Shown here piece after piece: positions 12,850-23,800 of a stretch of 64,000 nt of DNA; position 1 is the first letter of the stretch, and each line of letters starts with the position of its first letter. Source of the stretch: Protonemura montana (taxonomy: Eukaryota > Arthropoda > Insecta > Plecoptera > Nemouridae); NCBI GenBank assembly GCA_947568835.1, contig OX387610.1, positions 7,403,501 through 7,467,500 of the forward strand, read 5' to 3'. Below the pieces are notes generated by a model. That model did no database searches. It worked only from the letters and a program-made list of their open reading frames with translations, and was not told where the DNA came from. The position numbers were made by a program, and so were the translations under genes.

Positions 12850-13060
12850 AGGATTCCTTCACAAATCCTTGATGTCAAGTGACAGATAAGCATGGCAAGT
12901 GATGTTATAGTACCAACTTGCAAACTCCAACTCCTCTTTGAATCAAAACTGGTCATGCGTGTGCTGGTCAGCGTATCAACTACCTTTTCCAGCTCAATGT
13001 TGCTTAACTTCGTTGATCCTGGGAGACCTGATATACTCAACATACCAAACCTTTAGGTCT
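12850..13060 (-). repeat. SINE-A, 5' two-thirds, minus strand
   Basis: Diverged minus-strand SINE-A with the 5S-like head near 12985-13055 ('ctcaatgttgcttaacttcgttgatcc' in plus orientation) and part of the body (12850-12900). It is homologous, with flanks, to the SINE split by a LINE at 20708-20772 and 24400-24575. Confidence 0.65.
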
Positions 13061-13359
13061 TATCTGTTTGTATATATATACACACAAACAATTTACATTG
13101 TTCATTACAATTACTGTCATGTAGCCAGCAGCTGTTCACAAAAACATATTGCAGAAAACATATTTAAAAAAGGTTTCTATCATAAAAGAGGTGGCAAAGA
13201 GAGTTACTTCCAGTACGTATAGGTATACCTACCATCCAAACCTATCTTACTCGTCAAGCTGTGACAGGCAAGTTGACAACACTTAATTATTGCCTTTGAT
13301 AAGGGGCATGGGTCTTGAAACTTTAAATGGCATTAAGTACGTTTTTTGATAGCTATAAT

Positions 13360-13394
13360 TTAGTACTAAATAACTTGATCGTCTAACACACTGG
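13360..13394 (+). promoter_or_regulatory. Putative leader exon of transporter copy 3
   Basis: Homologue of the leader segments before copies 2 and 4: TAGTACTAAATAACTTGATC.. ending in the donor CTGG|GTAAGT (donor at 13395). The downstream gene is a pseudogene, so this leader may no longer serve any coding transcript. Confidence 0.4.
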
Positions 13395-14187
13395 GTAAGT
13401 ATCTTAGGAAGTATCATCTATGTACGAGGAAGTTGTTTTTTTGTTTGAATTGTTCTTCAAAGTCTAAGGGATGTGACATAGAGAATTAATGTATGGACAT
13501 TTTTTGACTGAGTCCCATTCGGCATGCTGTTGAATTGTCGGAGCCTAGTTTGAATGAACATTTTAGAAGCACTGTCATACCTCCTTTTCTCAGGGTAAGT
13601 ATTATAAATTGTTTTTCAGTAAATATGTGAATTCAGATCTTGACGTTAGGAGACATCAACATCACAAAACCCATTTATTCTTTTTCCTGTGCTAGGTCAT
13701 GTCTTCCATCAATTTCTTGTCAATTGGAAGTTACTAGTGGCAAGTAGGAGATGATTTACCAGTAGCTATATTTCAGCTATCAAAGGACTACAGCGTGGCT
13801 GCCGTATCTGCAATGATAAATGAAGTATTGCTTCCGCTATGGACACGAATTTCTGTGGAGCAATATGAACGGGACTCCAAAAAAGCAAGGTGAGAGTTAG
13901 AAATAAGATATGACCGCAATATTTCAGTTTATTTTACATCTGCACAGAGAAAAATACTTTATGACAATATTTGAGTTTGATGATGTAAATTAACATACGT
14001 GATTAGCAGGTCATCAAATTATGATACAATATTCACACTCACTGGATAGTTGAATTATTAATTAAATACCCAACATCTTACATTGTTCTTGCCCTCTAAA
14101 AGATTTTCCCTACTCAACCTACTCAGCCTGTTTGGCTTGCATTGTGAGAATCAATCCACACTCTAAAGTCATCAAAATAGGTATGTT

Positions 14188-15477
14188 TTGAAACATATAT
14201 CATACGATAAATTTGAGCTCCTAAACGATGGCCAACATGGATTTAGAAAAAATCGATCGACCGTAACCGCGATAACCGACTTTGTAAACCAGCTTACCTC
14301 GGTAAGGGACAAAAAGATTGATGCTTATGGGGTTTTTTACGATTACTCCAAAGCCTTTGACCGGATTCAACACGACCTGCTCCTCCATAAGCTACAACAG
14401 TATGGTATACGGGGAAGGGCAAATGATTGGATCAAATCATTCCTCAATAATCGTTACCAATATGTCAAAATCTCCAACTCATCTGGTAATCACCTCTCGA
14501 AGGAAGTGAAGTTGACATCTGGAGTCCCACAAGGAGCGACAATTTCCCCGTTACTATTTATCATTTTCACGAATGATCTCGCAAATTCCGTCAATGAGGG
14601 AAGTCTTACGACCTATGCAGATGACACTACCCACCTTATCAGCGCAAATACAGAATCTATTAACCGAATGTGCAAAGATGCCATATCTCAATTAGCTACC
14701 TGGAGTCTTTTAAATGGACTGAAGCTCAATCGCGATAAGACAGTGATAATTAATTTCACCTCAAAGATTAAACAGGGCAATGCAATAACCCCCCTTTTAT
14801 ACCTCCACGGGAAAAGCATTAGGGTTCTGGACGAAACAAGGTTCCTTGGCCTGATAATTGATAACAAATTAAATTGGAAATCACACATCAATAGAACTGC
14901 TCTATCAGTGGCATCTGGCTGCTTCCTGGTAAAAAGAATAATGAGAACATGTGACCTACACTCTGCCAAATCTGTGTACTTCGCCTATGTACACTCCAAA
15001 CTAAGTTATGGCATTATTCTATGGGGGCAATCAGCACACGCCCTGAAATTGTTCATCCTTCAAAAGAGGGCAATAAAGTACCTGGCCGAGGCAAGCTACG
15101 ATCCCACCACACCGGGTTTCTTTTACAAAGACTCGTGCAGACCCTGGTTTAAAACATTTAAAATTCTACCACTACCATGTTTATACATTTATTGTATAAT
15201 TGTATATATTGTAAAGAGCAAAAAGGTGTCAAACATTGTGGAAACCCATGGGCATATATTGAGAGGCAACATGGAAATAAACCTAATTGCGACGAATTGC
15301 GCTGACAAAGGCCCGCTCTATGTGGGGGTTTGCCTCTTCAATAAACTACCCGCTGTCCTGAAGTCGACATTGAACGACCAAAACTTTAAGGACAAACTGT
15401 TCAATTTCCTTATAAGTAATTGTTTTTACAGTTTAAAGGAATTTTTAAACTATAAGTTAACATCAGTTAATGAATAA
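14188..15477 (+). CDS. Reverse transcriptase fragment of LINE-A
   Basis: Open frame of 429 codons without internal stops. It starts mid-domain: the first ATG and a few codons come from flanking DNA. RT motifs in order: GQHGFRKNRSTVTA, FYDYSKAFD (about residues 50-58, first catalytic Asp), SGVPQGATISPLLF, YADDT (about 142-146, catalytic pair), then the C-terminal region with SYGIILWG and KDSCR. It closely resembles the C-terminal half of the LINE at 20822-24364 but is a distinct family member. The upstream endonuclease and RT fingers are missing, so it cannot be autonomous. Confidence 0.85.
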   Translation: MKHISYDKFELLNDGQHGFRKNRSTVTAITDFVNQLTSVRDKKIDAYGVFYDYSKAFDRIQHDLLLHKLQQYGIRGRANDWIKSFLNNRYQYVKISNSSGNHLSKEVKLTSGVPQGATISPLLFIIFTNDLANSVNEGSLTTYADDTTHLISANTESINRMCKDAISQLATWSLLNGLKLNRDKTVIINFTSKIKQGNAITPLLYLHGKSIRVLDETRFLGLIIDNKLNWKSHINRTALSVASGCFLVKRIMRTCDLHSAKSVYFAYVHSKLSYGIILWGQSAHALKLFILQKRAIKYLAEASYDPTTPGFFYKDSCRPWFKTFKILPLPCLYIYCIIVYIVKSKKVSNIVETHGHILRGNMEINLIATNCADKGPLYVGVCLFNKLPAVLKSTLNDQNFKDKLFNFLISNCFYSLKEFLNYKLTSVNE

Positions 15478-15565
15478 TTGTATACTGTATTTTAATTGTA
15501 ATTGTAATTGTATATTTTAATGACTCACCCAATATTACAGTGTAATTCAATTTGGAGCAATAAAA

Positions 15566-15604
<39 letters not shown>

Positions 15605-15608
15605 ATAG
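14194..15608 (+). mobile_element. 5'-truncated non-LTR retrotransposon (LINE-A)
   Basis: Begins abruptly inside a reverse transcriptase and ends with an AATAAA-like motif and an (ATT)n tail at 15569-15603. The flanks (to 14193 and from about 16997) are homologous to uninterrupted sequence at 25748-25890 upstream of copy 4, so the insertion can be delimited by comparison with an empty site. 5' truncation and a simple-repeat tail are typical of target-primed reverse transcription. Confidence 0.85.
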
Positions 15609-15609
15609 C

Positions 15610-16988
15610 TAGAGCCACGATTATATGGTGATGCGCGAAATCGCGAATTGTTCTTATCTCTTGTTATTCTTACAAATGAGTGCGATTCATTGAATTCCCA
15701 TCTCAAATATGTAAGAAGCTCATCGCGACAAAACGCGAAATTCACGAAAAATCATCCATAACAACGAAATCAACTATTTTCCGCGAAATCATCGCGAAAT
15801 GAGCCTTTTCCCATCCAATTATCTTAAATTTCAGATAATCGGTTTTTTTTTTCATTTTTATCAAACCATATTTCACGGAAAATAAATAAACAAATAAAAT
15901 AACCCGTTTGTTTTTATGCTAAATTAAGAGATAATGAAGCTATTTCACTGAAATATGTGTATTTTGCGAAATAGCCACTTATTTCCATGCAAAATATTTA
16001 AAATGTTTATTTTATCTCTCTAAACACACATTTCCATGAATTTGTCATATTCAGGTCTGTTTCTCATCAAATGCTGTCAACATTCCTAAGCTTAGGGGGT
16101 AGAAGTAGTGGGGCAAAATGTTTGCAGTAGGAAACCATTGCCATTGGTTGGCTGAATCTTCCCCTCCTTGCCATGTGAGCACCAGCACTACATGCATTCA
16201 GTCTATATAGAGATTAGCCGGGATTTCAAATTTCAATGGGGTGTAATAAATCTTTGACTTTTGAGGATCAAACAAAGCAACTCTTTGTGAGTGATGGATC
16301 TATTTTGATGTGTGGAATCTGGAACACCAACTTGTCTGGGAGAAAAAAGACAATCTTGCAAAGTATGTTGTTAGTACCAGGCAGTGGGTCTAATTCAAAT
16401 TCCAATGGATATGAAAATCTCAAACTTCTCATTTGCAGTTCTGACTTAGCAAACTATTTGGGCCCCAGTGAACAGTGTTGATGCAGAGAGGTTTTTTAGG
16501 GAAGCTACCATTGAAACTTGTTCAATGTTCAGTTTAACAAGTGGTAGGTGTCGCTCTTACTGCCATACAATGTATTTCATGCTGGCATTTATGTAAAATA
16601 TTGATTTGTGCTATTAATTTTGTTCCAAGTCCCTAACAAATACCGATGTTGAGGACCTACACTAAATATTTGCTTTATTGTAATTATTATTGATCACTTC
16701 TTTATTAAAGATCCCAGTGCTTACCCTAAATCTTCATTCCTTTTGAATGTAGATCGCAAAACCCCTTTTTTCTATTTAGCTATAAACGCTAAAATTCAAA
16801 TAATTAGCACTAAAATTTCGATCAAACTAATGCTAAAAACACGTTTTTTCTTTTTTTCGTCACCTATGTCTGAAATCTGTAATAGACATGAAATTCTGTA
16901 CTTTTTCCATAACACCGCCATAACACCGAAATCCAAAAAGCTTACCACGAAATTATCGAAATCATAACACCGTAAAATCTTGGCTCTA
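15610..16988. mobile_element. Degraded hAT DNA transposon with 8-bp target duplication
   Basis: The left end TAGAGCCACGATTATATGGT and right end ..CACCGTAAAATCTTGGCTCTA form about 21-bp terminal inverted repeats with the YAGRG start typical of hAT elements. Both ends abut ATAATAGC (15602-15609 and 16989-16996), an 8-bp target duplication as hAT makes. Inside, GLFVSDGS-like coding (16236-16481, possibly a BED-finger remnant) and SVDAERFF (near 16470-16495) recall the N-terminal finger and the C-terminal dimerisation motif of hAT transposases, but no long ORF survives. It sits directly against the (ATT)n tail of LINE-A, so it inserted later. Confidence 0.85.
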
Positions 16989-16996
16989 ATAATAGC

Positions 16997-17315
16997 TGAA
17001 GGTTCTGGATTTGGCATAACAATGATTAAGTAGCTAATAGTTTGACAATTTCTTAAGATGATCATTGTTACAGAGCAAATCATTCATTCAAACTCACTTT
17101 CTCACGATACCTTTACAATCAGTTCTAATTGTTTCTTGCAACATGACACTTACATTTGTATAGTAATGTGTTGTTGACAGCTTTCTGTGATTTTGTTAAA
17201 AACACTGGTGCAAAATAGGTATGTAGAACTTCAGAGGCTTAAAATGATTCAATTAACAAAAAAAATGTCCAAATCTCTCACATAAATAAATCTATGTCTT
17301 TTTTATTTGTCTCCA
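16997..17315 (+). other. Remnant 5' flank of copy 3 and deletion junction
   Basis: 16997 to about 17270 aligns with 25850-26150, the region upstream of copy 4 (shared 'tagtaatgtgttgttga', 'ctgtgattttgttaaaaacact'). From about 17315 the sequence instead aligns with intron 7 of copy 2 from about 9808 ('ccagagctggt', 'gtttaaagcaagtctag'). The join at about 17270-17315 therefore removes exons 1-7 of copy 3. Confidence 0.7.
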
Positions 17316-17553
17316 GAGCTGGTGTTAGTTAGTGTGAGAATTGTTTAAAGCAAGTCTAGAAAACAGGCTGTTGTAGAGAAAAAGAACTTGTTTTTGCTAA
17401 CATACAGATATTGTTTAGTCAAAATAGTGTAAACAGTCATTTTAATACCCTAGCTTTGACTGTTTAGCCAAGGAAACATGTAACGAAAAATGTAATGTAA
17501 ACAAAAAGATACCTTCAATGTTTTGTACAATGTTACCTATCATTGTATTTCAG

Positions 17554-20500
17554 GACGGTGATAATCCTGACTGTGGGCATGTTTTTCATTATAACAATGA
17601 GCTGCTATACGGGTCTCGTTATCTATGTTTTTTTCCAAGGATGTGATCCTGTTTCAACCAAGGTACATAAGCTTAAGTGGTTTTGGCATAGAATTCTTAT
17701 GGTCGTGAAGACTTGAGAATTGAGTTTTGAGAAACTTCAAGATAGTATTGCAGTTGTCTTAAGAAGTGTTTTATTTGCATTCATTAAATTATTGTCATAC
17801 TTTCATTACTTTTTACATTAATATCTGATTCATTTAACATTTATTCTTTATGATGACAATAGTTATTAGTGAGCTAGTATGGATACCTATAAACACAATT
17901 GTTTCGCAGTTTGCATATTCTGAATTCTACAGTAGGTAATCCATGGATGTAAATTGAGATGCCGTGTTCCTTTCCAGATGATTGGCAAGGCTGACCAATT
18001 ATTACCGTTCTTTGTGATGCAAATTTCGGAATCAGTTCCTGGACTTCCCGGATTATTCGTTGCCAGTATTTTTAGTGCAGCTTGAAGGTAAGGCAACATT
18101 ATTATTAAATAAATGTAGTTTCATAACTGTAACGTAAAATTATATTTCCCCAGCACCAAGTCGACATGTTTGAACTCGATGACCGGTGTTATTCTCCAAG
18201 ACATAATTAAGCCGCTGTTGAAAAGACCGATCGAACTGACAGCCAGTAACATCATGAAGGTTTGACCATTCGCTTCAATTTGTTATCATCGCACAATACG
18301 GAAAATGATGAATAAAATTTGTGCCGGACGGTTTTACTAAAGGTTGCTATCTAGTTTTGCTGTAGTAAAGTAGGATAGAGCAAAAGAGCGCAACTTACCA
18401 AGATTTTTAACATTTGGCAGTTAATTTTTCCTTTATTTGCGATAAGGGGGCAATGGAATTTTAAACACATTCTTATTGATAATTTTCTCGTATCATTTAT
18501 AAATTCCAAAATTCTAACACAATTTGTGTCTATTCTTTGCTTGCTGCAGTCACCTTGTAGAGGTTTTGTCCACAGATCTAGTCTAATTAGTAATTGGTTA
18601 TATTGGATAATTTCCATGAATTTGGAAATTCTATCTTTTTATAGGCTCATAAGATTGGTAAGGAAGAAGTTGTGAATCTTACCTGAAAGTTGAGGAGATG
18701 CTGTTCATAAAAATTAGTTGCTTCTACTGTTTTGACTTCTTGCCATTTCAGAAAAATGCACAGAGAACTACAGTAGAGAACTAAATGAGAAAATTGGAAG
18801 GTTTCCATGGAAGTTTTTCAATTAATACTGTGAAAAGTAACAATATTTCACCGTAGTTGTTGCTTGGAAACTTGACACCCACATTGTTGTTTTGATCCTA
18901 GTGAAAGCAACATTGTTGTTTTTACAGGTTGATGACTTCATTACAAAAGTTTGTCTATCCTGCACAGAAAACAAAGTTTTATTCTACATTCTTGGGATTT
19001 TGTGGGATTTGTATTTGAAATTTTTTTGTGAGCTGGCAAATATTGCATTAAACGGTGTATTTTTTAGGTGGTTGCTGCCGTAATTGGGGTTATCTGCGTT
19101 GGCCTAGTGTTTCTCGTAGAGAAGGCCGGATCGTTGCTGCAGCTCGGATACTGTCTCGCTTCGATCACTTCAGGCGCACTGCTTGGAGTGTTCACGCTCG
19201 GCATGTTCTTCCCATGGGCCAACTCCATCGTAAGTAGATGCTATTAGAGGTGGCACCGTGAGTGGAAATCTATTTATGCTGGGTGACAACCTTTTGAAAT
19301 ATTTTACAATTTTCTTGCAATCATTGAAAAAAAAAAAGCTTTTTGCAATTTTTTTTTAATACCAATTTCTTAGCCATATTTAGGAAGTCATGCACATGAC
19401 AGTCAACAATATCAGTATAGTCAATATCAACTTTGCTTCCTGGAGCTTAAATTAGAATTTTTAGAAGTATCAACATTAATGCTATTGCCCATCACAAAAA
19501 GCCCGGTTTCTTATTAAATTTTTTGCACTTTCAACAATGCTTGTAAATTCTCTGTCAATATTCACAGTAGTTTTCCGTGTATTAAACACAATGTGCCTTT
19601 CCTGAAATCCTCTAAGGATTAATTTCATTACTTTCAACAGGGAGCTATGTGCAGAAGCATTGTTAGCATGCTTGTTGTTGCTTGGATGTCAATCGGCTCG
19701 CAGGCAGCGTTTGCCCAGGGAAAGTCTTCCACGAACGGAAGGCTGTGTTCACCGATCAATGCCCTGGGAGATTTCTTAACCAAACTTCGTTTGCGGCACA
19801 CCCCGATTACTTACAGTAAGTCACCGTTATTGGCTAAAATCTTCATGTTTTAGAAATAAAAATTAGAAAAAATAAAACTTTTTTAAAAATGAACAAGAAA
19901 GTGTTTGTGATTTCACTTGGGCTATATTAAACAGTATAAATTTGGGACAGTTACTATAACTGTATAGCTGCCTAATGCTACCTACGGTTATGCATAGTGA
20001 CGTTTCCATCAAAGCTGCCTGCCCTGTCACCAGGCAGGGAGCTACATAAGAATTAAAGAGAGAATAAAAGTGATCAAATATGATTAATTTAATTTATCAC
20101 TCATTCAACCGTGAGTTTCCTTAATTTATTTATTGAACTTCACAGCACTCCAACTGTATTTCTCACAGCTAGAGCTCAAAGCTTTACTCTAAATTATAGC
20201 TTTTTCATATTAGAATAGATTGAAAATAAATCGCATGTCTTAAACCATACCATACTTACAAATCTGGCCCCGTTAAATAAAAAAAAAAAAAAATTACGCT
20301 CTAAACTAAATCTTAATTGGGTTCTTTTCTCATTGCCCTTCCAGGGAGGATGTCTTCTACATCTATTGCATCAGCTACATGTACTATGTGCTCATCGGTA
20401 CGATTGTCGTGATTGTGGTGGGGATGGCCGTCAGCTACGCAACCGGCTTCCGTGACCCTCGTGAAGTCAACCGTGACCTTCTGACTCCGGTCATCCACAG

Positions 20501-20597
20501 GTTCCTTCCAAAAAAACCTATTTTGCCCGAGGAAGAGAAAATGAACAAGATTGCTGCAGACTTTGTAACTCCCCGGCAATTGCAGAAGACTTCATAA
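17554..20597 (+). pseudogene. SLC5 transporter copy 3, 5'-deleted pseudogene
   Basis: Only exons 8-13 are present: 17554-17662, 17978-18087, 18154-18259, 19068-19229, 19641-19815, 20345-20597, with splice sites still good. Exons 1-7 are absent. In exon 9 the conserved GCA GCT TTA AG is GCA GCT TGA AG, a nonsense codon just before the Na2-site helix. Exon 10 has lost one codon (RPI-ELTA) and carries Met to Lys and Gly to Cys changes in the STKSTCLNS region. In exon 12 one A is lost from the GGGAAAAGTC found in copies 1, 2 and 4, causing a frameshift. Exon 13 changes YRIS to YCIS. No functional transporter can be made. Exon 12 keeps the 7 residues missing from copies 1 and 2. Confidence 0.93.
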
Positions 20598-20821
20598 CTT
20601 CCTAATAAGCTTATTATTTTTTTAGAAAGAAATAAGAATTAAAATACTTAGGTCAGCTTTTTGACAGCCATATTTCAGAAGCTTGCCCCATCTAAAAGAA
20701 TTTAAAATGAGTATAACAAGGTTTCTCTTCCAATACTTGCTGTCCAATGGCAGATAAGCAAGGAAAATGATGTAATAATAATAATAATAATAATATCTTT
20801 ATTTGTCCTGAATTGATCATT

Positions 20822-23800
20822 TTACATGATATTGGATACGTCTGTGTCGTTAAGATATTCTGTCACATTATAAAAACACTTTCTGAGTAAGTATTGTTTT
20901 AACATATTTTTAAAATTTACATTTCTTTGAGTTTTTATACTAGTTGGCAGTTTGTTAAATAGGATAGAGCCTGCCCTTATGGGACATTTGTCAGAAAGTT
21001 TTAATTTCCTTCTTTCTACGTGAATATTGTTTAAAATTCTAGTGTTATGGTCATGGACCTTGTTGTTATTAATGACTAGGTGATTATTTTCTATTACAAA
21101 CATTATAGTGGTAAAAATGTATAAACAAGGCAGCGTCAGAATGTTAAAATCTCTGAACAATGTTTTGCAAGAGTCCTTATAAAATACGTCCCCACATGGG
21201 TCTTTACTTGCACCACCAAGAATTCTAAGTGCTCGCTTTTGCAATTGAAATAATCTCTTACTATGCGTTGAGTTACCCCAAAGTGCAACTCCATAGCTAA
21301 TATAAGCATGTACATAAGCAAAGTAAATCATTTTTGCTGTCGCTGTATTACAAACATTCATAATTCGTTTCATGAGGTAGCACCCTGACGACACCTTTAT
21401 ACATATTTTAGAGATATGGTTTTCCCAGTTCAGCTGATTGTCTAAGAAGAGCCCTAAAAATTTCACGTCATTATGTTCTTTAATACTACTACCTTCCAAC
21501 AATATAAGGGGGCTAGATTCTAATATTACATTCTTAGTCGAGAATTGCATGTATACAGTTTTCTGTTTGTTTATAAAGAGATCATTTTTTTCGCACCATT
21601 TTTCCAAATTCTTTACTTCATTTCTACTTGTAGCGGCAATGTCTTCTGTTCTTCCTTTGATGTAGTGTGTTGTGTCATCAGCGTATAAAGTGAAGGATCC
21701 TGTCTGTACGCATTCTGAAATATCATTTGTATAAAGGATGAAAAGTAGCGGCGATATTGTCGCTCCTTGCGGGACCCCTACGTTAGTTATGGCTTCTTTT
21801 GATTTGCTGGTGCCACAATCGTTTTTAATTTTCACTATTTGTTTACGATCTTTAATAAATGACTCAATCCATTTATTGGCCATTCCTGTTATACCCAATT
21901 GTTTTAACTTGTACAGAAGAGTTGCGTGATTAACCGTGTCGAAAGCTCTTGAAAAGTCATAAAAAATGCCAATATTTTTTTCTTTGTTTTCCAGTGCGTA
22001 CAATATTTTGCTTACAAAGCTTGCAATCGCGGTAACAGTTGATTTGCCTTTCACAAAGCCATGTTGCGAGTTGTTTAATACCTTATATTTACTGACAAAA
22101 CTAACTAATCTGTTACACATTGCTGCCTCAAATATTTTGGAGAATACCGACAGAAGGGCCACAGGCCTGTAGTTACTAATACACTTTTTATCTCCGTTCT
22201 TAAAGCATGGTTTTATTATTGCTGTCTTTAACATTTCCGGGAACTTCCCTTCCTCGAATGACCTGTTTATCATAAAAATAATGGGTCCAGCTAAGAATGT
22301 AATTACAGGTTTTAAGATGCATGCGGGGACTTCATCATATCCTGCGGAGAACTTGCGAAGCGCTTTATCACAAATTTCGTACAATTCTCTACTTGATATT
22401 GGATACAGAAATATATTCCTTGCCATTTTATTAGATGGATGGATTTGCACATCTTCATCATGTGCTTTGAGGGTGCTCCTAGTACTTAATAGCTCCGTTA
22501 CAACATTAGTGAAATAATCGTTGAAAAGATCAGCTATCTCTTCTTGTGAGTGAATTTGTTGCCCATTGTGTTCAATCTCGATGTTAGAGTCTTTTTTTTT
22601 GTTTTGATATTTATTTTCGTTTATTATCTGCCACGCTGCCTTCGATTTATTTAATGCCTTTTTTATCTTGCTTTCGTTAAGGGATCTTTTTGCCTGTTTG
22701 ATGGCGTTCCTGTAAATTCTCTTTTCCTTCAGATATTTAAAGTTTCCCTCTAGACTGGTCGTGCTAGCTTGTTGTTGCCGCCACAGATTTTCGGACATCA
22801 ATTTTAGTTCATTCGTGTACCACTCATTGCCTTTTTTCTTTCCTGTCTGCTTGATTTTTTTTGACTTGAGGGGGAATGAGTCGTTGAATATCTTGCCGAA
22901 GATAGTCATGAATTTTGAGAAAATGTCATTAACATCTATTAGCTCATATATTACATCCCAGTTTGTCTCCATAATTGCAACGGTGAATGCTTCTTTTTGT
23001 TTATTGCCGAATGACCTTTCATATCGGTTTGTTATGTTTTCATTGTTTTGATTTGATGTGGTTATGAAGGGCATTGACACTAATTGTCCCAAGTGATCCG
23101 ATAGACCTACGTCAATGTTTCCATCAAATTTGATCCCCTCGTTATTAGTTAGCACAATGTCGATGCATGTGGGCGCATGCATGTTGTTGTATGAGGCTAA
23201 TCTTGTGTTGCCGGAGTTTAATATTTTTACGTTGTGTATGAGCCCTGCTGCTTCTAGCGTTTTTCTCAGTTTATTATCATTAATGTTATAATTAAAATCC
23301 CCAACAATTAGCGCTTTTTTTCCTTTTCTGCAAGCAAGTGATACGATTCTGTCTAGATTTTCTAAAAATGTGTCATTTGTAGTTTCCCCTGGTGGTCTAT
23401 ATATGACAACGATTACTACTTTTATTGGAGATGTAAGCTCAATGGCGCAGACCTCTATTTCTCTACTAATTGACAGATTGTCAATGTCATTTCTATTCTT
23501 AAATTTTAACAATGATCCCGATTTTATGTATATACATACTCCCCCACCTTTCGTTTTATTTCTTACAAAATAGGCTCCTAAGTCGTAGTTTTGTATCACT
23601 GAAGTTGCAATTTGCGCTTCTTTCAGCCAGTGCTCTGAAAAACACATTATATCTAGTTTACTCCTTGATTCCCTTAAGAACACTTCTAATTGATCAATCT
23701 TGTTGTATAAACTTCTGACATTTAGATGCATAAGGCGTACTTCTTTGTTCAATTCCGTTTCAGTCTTCTGTTCTTCAGTCTTATACGTTTCAGTCTTCTG

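Noticed and set aside
16743-17083. ORFs on both strands at the right end of the hAT element
   Set aside because: They are AT-rich chance frames running across the terminal inverted repeat, with no transposase motif.
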